DNA of 64,000 nt from Erysipelotrichales bacterium (GCA_910576855.1 CAJTJP010000018.1:1-64000), one strand, 5' to 3'; positions 1 through 8,017 are shown, numbered from the stretch's first letter. The notes: generated from the letters alone by a model not told the origin. Program-made: numbers and translations.

Positions 1-1352
1 ATTGTAAGTGACGGCGCTTTATCCCACTGTGCATATAGGTTTACTGTATCGTTATTAACAGATGTCAAATTCTTTACCGACTTTTCATCCGTATAACCGG
101 TACCTGTGCCGTCAGCCTTTGTATTCCAACCGATGAATTTCCAACCGCTCCGTACATAAGTATTTTTTCTAAGCGCTTTGGCGGTATTATACGTATGCGT
201 TGTGTTTGCCATAGTCCCGCTTGTTGCGCCGTTTCCGTTGTATTTCACACTGTAGGTATTCGCAGTCCATTGTGCATATAAATTTACTATAGCGTCATCG
301 GTTGATGTCAGATTCTTTACCGATTGTTGATTCGTATAATCAGTTCCGGAATCATCAGCCTTTGTATTCCAATGGTTGAATTGATAGCCTGTTTTTGTAT
401 ACGCATTCGCTGTTAAAGCCTTCGCCGTATCATATACATGAGAGCTGTTAGACATACTACCGCTTGTAGCCCCGTTGCCGTTATATTTTACTTGATACTT
501 AGACTTTACAACAATATTGCGTGTTCCGCATGCTTCATTGTCAGCACTGTCGGTTGTACAGCTTGTCACCACATAGGTGCCGGGCTTATCCAAGGCAGAG
601 AAATTGACTGTTGTGCCATTCTTTTTGATGCTTTTGATTGTCGCATTATTACCAAGCGTTTTCCCTGAATATTTATAGGTAGCTGTTTTCTGTTCATCCT
701 CATCGCTGTATGAAAACCCGGTACTTGTCTGTGTTTTATTGCCCGCTGCACTTCCGGCAGCTCCATCGGTATATAAGGATTCATTGGTGCGCTTACCGCT
801 TGATACCTCACCACTGATCCAAGTACCGTTTTTACCGTGTACAACCGGTTCATGTCCAAACTTCTCAATATTTACGGTGAAATCTGCATCGCCGCTGTCA
901 TTACCTTCATATTCACCTCGAATCTTAATTTTATTCGTACCTTCTACAAGGTTCAGTGTAAACTTTTCGCTACGATAATATGTGCCGGGACCTTTAGAAG
1001 CCGCATTACCGCTTTTAAATTCACCGATATATTTATTCGTAACCTTTTTATTTGTCAGATGGACAATATCAGATACAACCGGAATACTGCCGCCGCTGAT
1101 TGTATAATATTCAGATAGCTCGTAAACCGCAGTCCCCTTAATCGGATCATAGCTTTTACGGTGCAATTCATAACAAAAGCGATAACGTGCACCGGTGGAT
1201 GAAACACCTCCTCCGTCATTACCTGTAAACAGCTCCGGCGGTGCCGCTGCTTTTGTGAATTGTACGCCTGATGACAAGCACGCAGTCAGCACGCACAACA
1301 CAGTTAAAGTCATTTTTATAGCTTTCGCATGTTTTTTAATAAATTGCTTCAT
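1..1352 (-). CDS. Secreted surface protein with InlB B-repeats (3' end outside window)
   Basis: The minus strand reads open from an ATG at 1352 to the window edge, so the C-terminus is missing. The protein begins with a basic segment and a hydrophobic signal peptide (MKQFIKKHAKAIKMTLTVLC...). A unique domain of about 210 residues follows, then at least two copies of a roughly 77-residue repeat that starts YxVKYNGNGATSGxM and ends VNLYAQW. That pattern is the Listeria-Bacteroides (InlB B, Flg_new) repeat, known from adhesins and internalins. ATGs at 1361 and 1358 are also in frame; 1352 is preferred because AAGGAG lies 9 bases upstream. A 19-codon upstream ORF overlaps the start region. The wall anchor, if any, lies outside the window. 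Role in adhesion is inferred. Confidence 0.85.
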   Translation of the reverse strand, partial: MKQFIKKHAKAIKMTLTVLCVLTACLSSGVQFTKAAAPPELFTGNDGGGVSSTGARYRFCYELHRKSYDPIKGTAVYELSEYYTISGGSIPVVSDIVHLTNKKVTNKYIGEFKSGNAASKGPGTYYRSEKFTLNLVEGTNKIKIRGEYEGNDSGDADFTVNIEKFGHEPVVHGKNGTWISGEVSSGKRTNESLYTDGAAGSAAGNKTQTSTGFSYSDEDEQKTATYKYSGKTLGNNATIKSIKKNGTTVNFSALDKPGTYVVTSCTTDSADNEACGTRNIVVKSKYQVKYNGNGATSGSMSNSSHVYDTAKALTANAYTKTGYQFNHWNTKADDSGTDYTNQQSVKNLTSTDDAIVNLYAQWTANTYSVKYNGNGATSGTMANTTHTYNTAKALRKNTYVRSGWKFIGWNTKADGTGTGYTDEKSVKNLTSVNNDTVNLYAQWDKAPSLT

Positions 1353-1357
1353 CTCCA

Positions 1358-1417
1358 TCATCTCCTTTCCATAAAGCAATTATCTTTTGCCCATGGCGGC
1401 GCTCTGTTTAACGACAT
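1358..1417 (-). CDS. 19-codon upstream ORF (leader peptide candidate)
   Basis: A short ORF reads MSLNRAPPWAKDNCFMERR and has a strong ribosome site, AAAGGAG, 8 bases before its ATG. Its TGA lies within the cluster of start codons of the surface gene (AGATGATGGAGATG). The ribosome site of the main gene is encoded by the last codons of the peptide. This arrangement suits translational coupling or leader-peptide control. No homologue is recognised. Confidence 0.5.
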   Translation of the reverse strand: MSLNRAPPWAKDNCFMERR

Positions 1418-1526
1418 ATGATCATCTCCTTTTCTGTTGAAGGTTGATGCTTTGCATCCGCCTAATTTACCAATACACGCTGAATTTCAAAAACACAAAA
1501 AATTGTTAAAGAATTTTTTTGTTTCG

Positions 1527-1576
1527 TTAAAAGAAAAAGAACAAACATTCGGTATCTACCTGAACATTTGTTCTTT
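1527..1576 (-). terminator. Hairpin with U-run in the surface-gene leader (attenuator candidate)
   Basis: Arms AAAGAACAAA (1536-1545) and TTTGTTCTTT (1567-1576) pair over ten bases, with three further inner pairs. On the minus strand the hairpin is followed by CTTTTTCTTTT. It sits about 180 bases upstream of the surface-gene start, so it could stop transcription before the gene. One arm also matches the GAAC-N4-GTTC core of a Gram-positive LexA box. Confidence 0.45.
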
Positions 1577-1820
1577 CTTCCGGATATAACAAACTACATT
1601 ATTTCCAGTATACATATTTTAGCATGTTAAAAAGACATGTAAAGAGACATTTTTTTACCACTTTTAACCCCCTTTTTTACCCCCTAAAAACGCCCTTAAA
1701 AACCATCTAAATTACCACTTTTTAAAGCACCTCTTGGAAAACCCTTTAAAATAAGGCTTTTTGAACACTGCCTATGAATGGAGCCGAGAAAGGATTCATA
1801 TTCTAATAATATAATATGGA

Positions 1821-1850
1821 TAGATAAAATGTCCCGGTGACCGGGACATT
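1821..1850 (-). terminator. Intrinsic terminator of the plasmid-like module
   Basis: AATGTCCCGG and CCGGGACATT form a perfect 10-bp stem with a TGA loop. On the minus strand TTTATCTA follows. It lies immediately downstream of the 56-residue gene that ends at 1854. Confidence 0.85.
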
Positions 1851-1853
1851 AAC

Positions 1854-2024
1854 CTATCTGCTTCTTTGATAATTCCATGAATGCTTTCCTGTTGAATAAC
1901 TGATACTCTCTAACCGTTTTTGTTTTTTTAATGCTTCGAGTTCACATTTTACTTGCTTGTATTTTTCACAATCATTATGACAGTTCCTATGTCTTTCTCT
2001 GCATCCTTGACATTGAAATTTCAT
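1854..2024 (-). CDS. Small cysteine-containing protein, 56 aa
   Basis: This reading frame encodes 56 residues beginning MKFQCQGCRERHRNCHNDC. A CxxC followed by CxxxC (five cysteines in all) in the first 30 residues suggests a small metal-binding or phage-type protein; the C-terminal half is basic. Its ATG overlaps the stop of the upstream gene as ATGA, so it is probably translated by coupling. The operon terminator follows directly. No family is recognised with certainty. Confidence 0.65.
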   Translation of the reverse strand: MKFQCQGCRERHRNCHNDCEKYKQVKCELEALKKQKRLESISYSTGKHSWNYQRSR

Positions 2025-2479
2025 TCATCATCCTCTCCTGTTTTTACAACGTAGATTCCATATGCAATCGCAAAATCGATATAAGTCCCTCTCAACCGTC
2101 TTACTACCTGTCTTTCAGATAAGATTTTCCCTTCTGCACTTAACCTGTCTGCGATTTCTTTGTTTGTCATATCATTCACATACTTCAAATTCAATATTTC
2201 AATTTGACTGTTTTTTAAACAATTAATAGCTGATTGAATATCTTTAATATACTTATAAATTTCATCATAGCTTCGATCTTTTCGATTAATAGCCTCAATA
2301 AGTCTTGCATCCGCATTGACATAATTGGAAAATGTTATAGCTTTACCGAAGGAACACTCTGATTTTCCTATTTCATATAAAGAATTATTCACAATTTTGA
2401 TAAAACGCGCATACTCATTCAACACTGTTTTAGCTCTCACCACTGTTTTATTTGTATCCAATCTGTCATAAAAGGACAT
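2021..2479 (-). CDS. ArpU/sigma-like transcription regulator of phage type
   Basis: The product is about 152 residues. The C-terminal part (CLKNSQIEILNLKYVNDM followed by TNKEIADRLS) has the layout of a sigma-70 region 4-like helix-turn-helix, as in ArpU-family regulators of phage late genes. An in-frame GTG at 2488 exists, but the ATG at 2479 is preferred because AGG lies 8 bases before it. It is the penultimate gene of the module and overlaps the next gene. The family assignment rests on the overall pattern, not on an alignment. Confidence 0.6.
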   Translation of the reverse strand: MSFYDRLDTNKTVVRAKTVLNEYARFIKIVNNSLYEIGKSECSFGKAITFSNYVNADARLIEAINRKDRSYDEIYKYIKDIQSAINCLKNSQIEILNLKYVNDMTNKEIADRLSAEGKILSERQVVRRLRGTYIDFAIAYGIYVVKTGEDDE

Positions 2480-2613
2480 ATCCGGCACCTGCTTTCATTT
2501 CATTCACTTATTAAAGCGTATATACCTGCTGTAGCGGCAGAAAAGAGGAGAGAACCGAGACTACACTGATAAGCAGATATTTCTATTGATATAGACTTTA
2601 TTATCAGCATTAT

Positions 2614-3597
2614 CTATATCAAATTAGCTGTACATTTTATAATTTCATCATAAAGCTCCTGTATTTCTTCTACAAGCACCTCAATTCTTGAACCTAAAGC
2701 TGAATCGTCTAAAGAATGCAGTCTTGTTCTGATAAATTTGAAGTCCTGAATCACTGCCAATGATTCAAGCACATCTGTAATGATCTGATTATCTTTATCG
2801 CTTATTACATTTGCTTCAGCGATCGGTTGACTGTCATCACATGGACTATCATCAATAAAATCATAAATACTGAGTTCTTCGCAATCGTCAGCAGCCTCTA
2901 TCGGATGCTTTTTATCGTTCACATAATCAGTTATCGCTTTTAGGCTGTAGTCCTCGGTACTGTCTAAGTATTCCTCTTGCTCATGTTTTGGCAGATTGCT
3001 CAGCTTAGCAGCTGCATCCACCGTAATATCAGCGTTTTTTATTGCGGATTTTACTTTATCAGAGCCTTTGTTGATTACCGTCTGATAGGTTCCGACCTGC
3101 GTTTTCCCTAATCCGATATCCTGTGCAATCAAATAAGAAATGCGTCCCGGCAATTTCTTTCCTGCAGCTTTATCCGCTTGATAAGTTTTCTGCAGCTCCT
3201 CGATTGCCTTCATGCGGACTGACGGTGTAATTTCACGCTGCAGTAAATTATCCATTATCAAGCGCCTGCGTTGTGTATTTTCGTCCTCTTTATTGACGAA
3301 GCAAGGGATAAACTGATACTTTGCATCCTTTGTTTGTTCATATAAAAGCTTCATCGCTCTTAAGCGTGTTTCGCCAGCAACAGTACAATAGCGATCATTC
3401 ACTTTTTTTACTTCGATAACAGATCGAAAGCCTGTATCCTTGATTTCTTCGGCCAACAGTTCAATACGCTTCGCTTCCGCAGCCTCATCGTCTGCAAAAA
3501 AATTATTAGGATCACAATCAATAATACTGATATCGAGCGTCACCGGTGCATTTTCCAAAGGCGGGTTAACTACTCCAAGTATATTAAACTTACTCAT
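2614..3597 (-). CDS. parB: ParB-like partition protein
   Basis: The 327-residue product has the ParB/Spo0J N-terminal layout: a first segment around residues 20-70, then VAGETRLRAMKLL (a variant of the GERRxRA box II), and the arginine-rich QRRRLIMDNLLQREI. A central helix-turn-helix follows (ISYLIAQDIGLGKTQVGTYQ), in the part that binds the centromere-like site. The C-terminus is probably a dimerisation region. It starts within the end of parA (8-base overlap), the usual parAB order. Chromosomal Spo0J proteins are shorter and lie near the origin, so the context here favours a plasmid-type or integrated element. Confidence 0.85.
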   Translation of the reverse strand: MSKFNILGVVNPPLENAPVTLDISIIDCDPNNFFADDEAAEAKRIELLAEEIKDTGFRSVIEVKKVNDRYCTVAGETRLRAMKLLYEQTKDAKYQFIPCFVNKEDENTQRRRLIMDNLLQREITPSVRMKAIEELQKTYQADKAAGKKLPGRISYLIAQDIGLGKTQVGTYQTVINKGSDKVKSAIKNADITVDAAAKLSNLPKHEQEEYLDSTEDYSLKAITDYVNDKKHPIEAADDCEELSIYDFIDDSPCDDSQPIAEANVISDKDNQIITDVLESLAVIQDFKFIRTRLHSLDDSALGSRIEVLVEEIQELYDEIIKCTANLI

Positions 3598-4366
3598 ATT
3601 GATAAAGCTCCTTTACTAAACAAATATAATCATCGGCAACACCGGCACGCTTTTTTGCCAATACAAACGGTGTCCTTATCTCGGGCTTATAGCTATGTTG
3701 AACAGCCTTCGCTTGGTGACGGATGATAGATTCACAGAGTCTGTCTCCAAGCAGCTGCTTCATCTTATTTACAGAATCATCGCTTTCAACATTCCGCTCC
3801 TTGTCTGTTATCATAACCTGATACTGCAGCTTACTTTCTCTTGACGATGACACCTGTTGAATCCATTCCAACATCTTATGAATTCCTTCTAGCGAATAAT
3901 CGTCACTTCGTGCCGGTATTAAAATTCGATCGGCAATCAGCAGAATATTTACTGCCATTAAATCCGGATCCTGATTGCAATCAATGTAGCATCGATCATA
4001 AATTCCCCTCTTTGAAATCTCTTGTAAAACTTTGCCAAAACGGTGCATCGGATCCATGAAGATATTTTTTTCAAGTTCTTTCATATCCTCATTAATTTCT
4101 TCACCGCAGCCGATGCAATCTATATTTTCCCATTTTGTATGTACGATTGCTTCCTCAGCTGCAGCTCTGCCGAGCAGTACATCGCCGACTTGATATTTTA
4201 TATCATCACAAAACATTGAGGTTGTATGACCTCGGCCGTCCGTATCAATGATTAAGACCTTTTTATTGAACAATACTGCATCAGCTGCAGCGAGATTAAT
4301 CGTTGCGGTGGTCTTATCACATCCGCCTTTACCGCTTTTTACAGCAATGATTTCCATTTTTTTCAT
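3590..4366 (-). CDS. parA: ParA-like partition ATPase with an altered Walker A motif
   Basis: The 258-residue product matches the ParA/MinD/Soj fold: an N-terminal P-loop, then VLIIDTDGRGHTTSMF and a Walker B-like YDRCYIDCNQDPD. The P-loop reads KSGKGGCDKTT instead of the usual KGGxGKTT, so Asp17 replaces the conserved glycine before the catalytic lysine. GAGGAG lies 10 bases before the first ATG; a second ATG follows three codons on. ParA proteins position DNA together with ParB. The substitution may weaken ATP binding or represent a derived family; activity cannot be judged from sequence. Confidence 0.8.
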   Translation of the reverse strand: MKKMEIIAVKSGKGGCDKTTATINLAAADAVLFNKKVLIIDTDGRGHTTSMFCDDIKYQVGDVLLGRAAAEEAIVHTKWENIDCIGCGEEINEDMKELEKNIFMDPMHRFGKVLQEISKRGIYDRCYIDCNQDPDLMAVNILLIADRILIPARSDDYSLEGIHKMLEWIQQVSSSRESKLQYQVMITDKERNVESDDSVNKMKQLLGDRLCESIIRHQAKAVQHSYKPEIRTPFVLAKKRAGVADDYICLVKELYQYE

Positions 4367-4406
4367 ATTAAGATTTCTCCTCTTTTCTCTTAATTTATTC
4401 TTATAA

Positions 4407-4688
4407 TCATTTAAGGTATGCTTTTAAGTCAACATACTTAATTATTGTTCTTTTCCATCTTAAGCAATCTGCTTCGGAAGCTTGATACATCATCCCTTTT
4501 TCACAAAAGATACATAAATCATCTTCTTTTACATCCCATACATTAAAGTCTGTAGGAGAGACACCGCCGGCCCAATTGATTTTTTGATGTACGCATAATT
4601 TCAAAAATGAATTACAATCACTTTCCGATTCAATTCGTACTGCCAAATTACCTTTTAAAAACCCTTTCCAAAAATCATTGGTTTGCAT
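4407..4688 (-). CDS. Hypothetical protein, 93 aa
   Basis: The start at MQTNDFW is chosen because its ATG overlaps the preceding stop by one base (TAATG) and GAGGAGG lies 7 bases upstream. The protein has no membrane segment or recognised motif. Residues such as NAVRIES, CNSFLKLC, WDVKEDDLCIF and CLRWKR resemble the short accessory proteins common on Firmicutes plasmids and phages. It lies between the AbrB-like gene and parA in a tight operon. Confidence 0.7.
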   Translation of the reverse strand: MQTNDFWKGFLKGNLAVRIESESDCNSFLKLCVHQKINWAGGVSPTDFNVWDVKEDDLCIFCEKGMMYQASEADCLRWKRTIIKYVDLKAYLK

Positions 4689-4933
4689 TAGTTTTCCTCC
4701 TCTTTCACTTGTTCGTTTCCGCACACCGGACAAAATCGATATTTTTCATTTATTCCTTCTCCGCAATTAATACAGCGATAAGCACTGTATTTTCTGACAA
4801 TAACTTCATCTGATTCATTTACAAATATTTCAACTTCTGTTCCCGGTTTCCATCCTCGGGTATATCGAATTGTTTTTGGGATTACGAATCGTCCGAGATT
4901 ATCTAATTTTCTGATGTAACCTTTTGCTGTCAT
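4688..4933 (-). CDS. AbrB/SpoVT-like regulator with zinc ribbon
   Basis: The 81-residue protein starts GYIRKLDNLGRFVIPKTIR, a clear AbrB-type swapped-hairpin DNA-binding domain (residues 4-45). A short C-terminal zinc ribbon follows (CINCGEGINEKYRFCPVCG). AbrB-like proteins of this size regulate their own operon or act as antitoxin-like regulators. The combination with a zinc ribbon occurs in regulators of Firmicutes mobile elements. It overlaps the next gene by one base. Confidence 0.85.
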   Translation of the reverse strand: MTAKGYIRKLDNLGRFVIPKTIRYTRGWKPGTEVEIFVNESDEVIVRKYSAYRCINCGEGINEKYRFCPVCGNEQVKEEEN

Positions 4934-4949
4934 AGACCTTTCCTTTCTG

Positions 4950-5336
4950 TTACTTGAATGTAGCCGATGTCTTTGTAAGGATATTATCTCTTATCTGCGT
5001 CGCTGCACTTTCGCTGAAACCGACATGCGCGATTTCACCGTATTCATCATATTCTGCCTTAACGATACATATAGTGCCTATGATTACAGAATGAGCATAA
5101 AGATACGTGCCTACAAGATTCACTCTTTTATCGTTCAATCTGCTGAAGTCATCACTGCAGATAAATACAGCTCCTTGATGTATTGCGTGAAGCTTTGCAA
5201 TGCTTACAGATTCGTACCCCTGACACAATTCTTTGACTGTTTGTAACAGTTTTTGATTATCCACCTTTAAAACTTCGGGGATTAAAGATAACGGTCGATA
5301 TACCAAAATAAAACCATTATTTTCTGCTGTTTTCAT
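4950..5336 (-). CDS. Hypothetical protein, 128 aa
   Basis: The start MKTAENNGF is supported by AAGGAG 10 bases upstream. The 29 codons that are open further upstream are a decayed copy of the 3' end of the neighbouring gene, not part of this protein. The middle reads AVFICSDDFSRLNDKRVNLVGTYLY, consistent with a small alpha/beta protein. The C-terminal part includes GFSESAATQIRDNI. No family is recognised. It may be a DUF3846-like plasmid protein, but this is a guess. Confidence 0.65.
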   Translation of the reverse strand: MKTAENNGFILVYRPLSLIPEVLKVDNQKLLQTVKELCQGYESVSIAKLHAIHQGAVFICSDDFSRLNDKRVNLVGTYLYAHSVIIGTICIVKAEYDEYGEIAHVGFSESAATQIRDNILTKTSATFK

Positions 5337-5389
5337 TTTCTCTTTTCTCCTTTCCTGTTCTCTTATTGTGTTGTTAGCATTTTTATCGC

Positions 5390-5434
5390 CTACCAAATCA
5401 TGCTCAACATAATATTGCTGCATGTGCTTGATTG
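5390..5434 (-). repeat. Decayed duplicate of the 3' end of the upstream gene (copy 1)
   Basis: This stretch matches 5454-5498 over about 45 bases with scattered mismatches. Translated on the minus strand the two copies read MQQYYVEHDLV and MQQYYVDHNLV. The copy here is outside any likely gene. It looks like the scar of a lost paralogue or of a tandem duplication. Confidence 0.7.
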
Positions 5435-5436
5435 TA

Positions 5437-5868
5437 TTATCCTCGCCATCGATCTACTAAATTATGATCAACATAGTATTGCTGCATTTGCTTGATGATT
5501 TCCTGAAGCGGTTCTATAAAATGTTTTACAACAACTTTTCCATCAACATCAAAATATTCATTGGTGTTACAATTCAATAAACGTTCATCAATGGTATTAG
5601 TTCTTTTATCGAATGTAAAATGCTCTAGCAGAGTTAAATAAGAATCTTCAATTTTGTAGAAAGCAATCTTATATTCACCGCTAAAGGTTCCTTGCGCAGT
5701 AATGTTAACAGCATAGCCACTAGGAACATAAAACACTTTATCGTAAAACATTAATCCATAGTAACGTTCCAAGTCGACACATAAGTTTCCTTTTGAATAA
5801 AAGATGACTCCACCTGCACATAAATCATTAACGTAATTTTCAAAGCTTTTCTTTAATACTTTTTTCAT
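5437..5868 (-). CDS. Hypothetical protein, 143 aa
   Basis: The start MKKVLKKSFENYV is preferred because AAAGGA lies upstream at about 12 bases. The open frame extends 49 codons further, but the first 67 bases of that stretch overlap the replication gene and none of its ATGs has a ribosome site. The protein contains CAGGVIFYSKGNLCVDLERY and ends MQQYYVDHNLVDRWRG. No family is recognised. Its tail is duplicated just downstream. Confidence 0.6.
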   Translation of the reverse strand: MKKVLKKSFENYVNDLCAGGVIFYSKGNLCVDLERYYGLMFYDKVFYVPSGYAVNITAQGTFSGEYKIAFYKIEDSYLTLLEHFTFDKRTNTIDERLLNCNTNEYFDVDGKVVVKHFIEPLQEIIKQMQQYYVDHNLVDRWRG

Positions 5869-5948
5869 TTCAAAATCCGTTCCTTTCTCACTTTTTGTAC
5901 TCATCAAATAATACACCGTTTGACGGGCACACATATATTCAATGCTGC

Positions 5949-7496
5949 CTATTTTTTTGCAACTCCTATCTCTCTGACTAAATAATCTAAGGCCGTATAG
6001 CCTGATTTCAGCCACTTCAGGAGCTGCTTTTGTCTTTCATATAGTGTTTTACGTTTGAATAAATCACTGTTTTTATGCTTCTCTAATGCGTTTATATAGT
6101 CTGTCAATTTTCTGATAAACTTCGCCGGATTGGCTTTGATATAGCGCAAGTCTCTCGTAATTGTTGATTTGTCTGTTTCCAGTCGATCTGCTATTTCACT
6201 GTTCTTCAGATGCTTTACATTTTTTAATTCACACACCTTGGCTCTGCGTTCCATCAGCGCCTGTTGCTTCTCGGTAAGATTCGATAACGGATGCTTCCGT
6301 TTATGCTTGGCATACACAGACTTTTTTATATGTCGTCTTTTCAGTACCTGCAGCTGCAGCTGTTCATCAATAGTGATACCTAACTTATCTATCATCGTAT
6401 CGATAGAACAAGCCAAACGATTCGCCGATGGTCTGCAGTTATTTTCAACCTCGCTTTTTATCAGCGGGACACGAAACATTTGATTCAATTCAAATGCCAG
6501 TTTAATCGATTCATCGATTGTATATCCCATCCAACAAGCACGCTCTCGGCATAGAAACAAAAGCTGTTCTCGATATCCTTCACTGATATTTTTCTTATTC
6601 CTAATCCTAATCAGCTTTTTAAAGTCATCAAAGTAAAGAGCAAAGTGCTTTTTCCTTTTAGTGAAATCCTTTGTGGGCTTCATATTTTTTACTTTTTTAA
6701 CCTTATTCTTTCTGTGGTTCTTTACCTCATCAAGTGTCCACGTCAGTTGATTGGTAAAATCCTGCAGCCTGTAATCTGTATCATTTAATTCAAGCACCTG
6801 CACTGTCTTATTCGTTTTAGAATTAATCGTCCCCGGTATGCGGATCACCTGAGTAGTCAGCGTTGCTGCCGGATCCATACCATACCTTTCAAATTGTCGA
6901 TAAAAGCTTTTGAATATTGCATGATACAATCGATCCATGTGGTAAGAGCAATGATTAAATGTGTAGATCACATATAATCCTCTGCCGGAATCTATTACAG
7001 CTGTAGGCTCTTTTATAAGCTTTTCAGCTATTATTTCCTTATAGAATTCAGAAGCTTCCATTTCTTCATACTTTTGTATTTTATAGAAATCAAAATCTAA
7101 TACAAAAGCATTAATATGACGGACATTCTCGTTTTTTCTTTTTCTTTTATAAAAGCTGTTGATAGAGAAATACGCATCAGGCTGCTCAGTTTTGACTAAG
7201 CTTTCAAACTGTTCATTGAGTTCGTCGGGTAGAAACAGCCGATCATAGAATGTACTCTCATATCCGCTGCAATAACGCTGCTTATATTCATTTAAAAGCT
7301 TTAATGTTGCTTTCTTGGAAATACCCACAGCTTTGCCGATATCCTCTAATGACAAGCCATCACAAGCTAAATCAAATACTTCCTGAGCTATGTCATTCAT
7401 CTTACTGCTGTTCCAATCAGTCAATATAGAAATGAAGCATGTATCATCAGCGCCGGCATGAACCTTTCTTATAAGCGCTGAATTTAAATCACTCAT
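5949..7496 (-). CDS. Primase-like plasmid/element replication protein
   Basis: The product is about 515 residues. An N-terminal helix-turn-helix (LSLEDIGKAVGISKKATLKLL) is followed by elements of an archaeo-eukaryotic-type primase: INAFVLDFDFYK (metal-binding hDhD), SGRGLYVIYTF, and VIRIPGTINSKT. A basic middle segment and a C-terminal helix-turn-helix (LKNSEIADRLETDKSTITRDL) follow. This domain order is seen in replication proteins of plasmids and integrative elements. The ATG at 7496 overlaps the Xre stop by 8 bases and is likely coupled; an upstream in-frame ATG at 7523 is possible. Neither has a clear ribosome site. Specific family not proven. Confidence 0.7.
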   Translation of the reverse strand: MSDLNSALIRKVHAGADDTCFISILTDWNSSKMNDIAQEVFDLACDGLSLEDIGKAVGISKKATLKLLNEYKQRYCSGYESTFYDRLFLPDELNEQFESLVKTEQPDAYFSINSFYKRKRKNENVRHINAFVLDFDFYKIQKYEEMEASEFYKEIIAEKLIKEPTAVIDSGRGLYVIYTFNHCSYHMDRLYHAIFKSFYRQFERYGMDPAATLTTQVIRIPGTINSKTNKTVQVLELNDTDYRLQDFTNQLTWTLDEVKNHRKNKVKKVKNMKPTKDFTKRKKHFALYFDDFKKLIRIRNKKNISEGYREQLLFLCRERACWMGYTIDESIKLAFELNQMFRVPLIKSEVENNCRPSANRLACSIDTMIDKLGITIDEQLQLQVLKRRHIKKSVYAKHKRKHPLSNLTEKQQALMERRAKVCELKNVKHLKNSEIADRLETDKSTITRDLRYIKANPAKFIRKLTDYINALEKHKNSDLFKRKTLYERQKQLLKWLKSGYTALDYLVREIGVAKK

Positions 7497-7800
7497 GCTT
7501 ATCAGGATACTTTTTGATCCCATACTTGCAGTAAATGTCGATTTCTTTAAACAGCTCCTGCAGAGAAATATCTAATGCAACCGCCACTCGAAATAGATTC
7601 AATGTAGTAGCGCCGTTTTTGTTCTGTGCCTGCTCGATTCTTCTGATTGAATTACGATCGGTTTTTGAGTATGTTGCCAACATATTCAATGTCATACCTT
7701 TTTCATTTCTTCGCTCTTGTATCTTTTTGCCCAGTATTTCTATCATCAGCTCATAATCAACAAAATTATAGTTTTTCTTTATCGAATTAGCTCTCGCCAT
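7489..7800 (-). CDS. Xre-family helix-turn-helix regulator
   Basis: The 103-residue protein carries a Cro/CI-type HTH: LGKKIQERRNEKGMTLNMLA, then YSKTDRNSIRRIEQ, and ALDISLQELF. The start MARANSIKK is supported by AAGGGGGGGAG 4 bases upstream. It is the first gene of the minus-strand module and probably controls the module promoter. Two CAG-N8-CTG palindromes lie upstream. Confidence 0.85.
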   Translation of the reverse strand: MARANSIKKNYNFVDYELMIEILGKKIQERRNEKGMTLNMLATYSKTDRNSIRRIEQAQNKNGATTLNLFRVAVALDISLQELFKEIDIYCKYGIKKYPDKHE

Positions 7801-7925
7801 TTTCTCCCCCCCTTTCGAATAATTCTTGAAATTCCTTAAAACCATCCTATTATTATTTCTCCTTCCCGGGCAGGTCACAAAAAATGACCACCCTTATTCA
7901 CATAAGAATGGTCATAATAAATCTA

Positions 7926-7968
7926 CAGCTATATTACTGAATAAATAAAAAGTCCAGTAATAATACTG
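7926..7968 (-). promoter_or_regulatory. Paired CAG-N8-CTG palindromes upstream of the Xre gene
   Basis: CAGCTATATTACTG (7926-7939) and CAGTAATAATACTG (7955-7968) are similar 14-mers; the second is a near-perfect palindrome. Their starts are 29 bases apart, close to three helical turns. Their position upstream of an Xre gene suits an autoregulatory operator. This is inference from position and symmetry. Confidence 0.4.
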
Positions 7969-7983
7969 AACCACAGTAGCTAC

Positions 7984-8006
7984 AAAGCATATATGATATA
8001 TGCTTT
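7984..8006. terminator. Hairpin between tRNA-Glu and the plasmid-like module
   Basis: AAAGCATATAT and ATATATGCTTT form an 11-bp A/T-rich inverted repeat around one base. It follows the tRNA 3' end by 11 bases on the minus strand and may end tRNA transcription, although the U-run is weak. Confidence 0.45.
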
Positions 8007-8017
8007 TATCGTCAAAT

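Larger units (their letters stand above)
1418..1853 (-). other. Long leader/intergenic region before the surface gene
   Basis: This 436-base stretch has no convincing gene. On the minus strand it holds, in order, the terminator of the preceding operon (1821-1850), a G-rich tract near 1665-1705 with runs of three to five G separated by A/T-rich spacers, an imperfect hairpin followed by U-rich sequence (1527-1576), and the upstream ORF. A TATACT at about 1610 could be a -10 element, but no clear -35 accompanies it. Confidence 0.5.

Noticed and set aside
837-1118. Plus-strand ORF of 93 codons within the InlB-repeat gene
   Set aside because: The minus frame is a clear secreted protein with repeats. 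The plus ORF has no ribosome site and no recognisable content.
1562-1573. GAACATTTGTTC resembles a Gram-positive LexA (DinR) box
   Set aside because: It is one arm of a larger hairpin, lacks the flanking C and G of the full box, and the downstream gene is not an SOS gene. The similarity may be chance.
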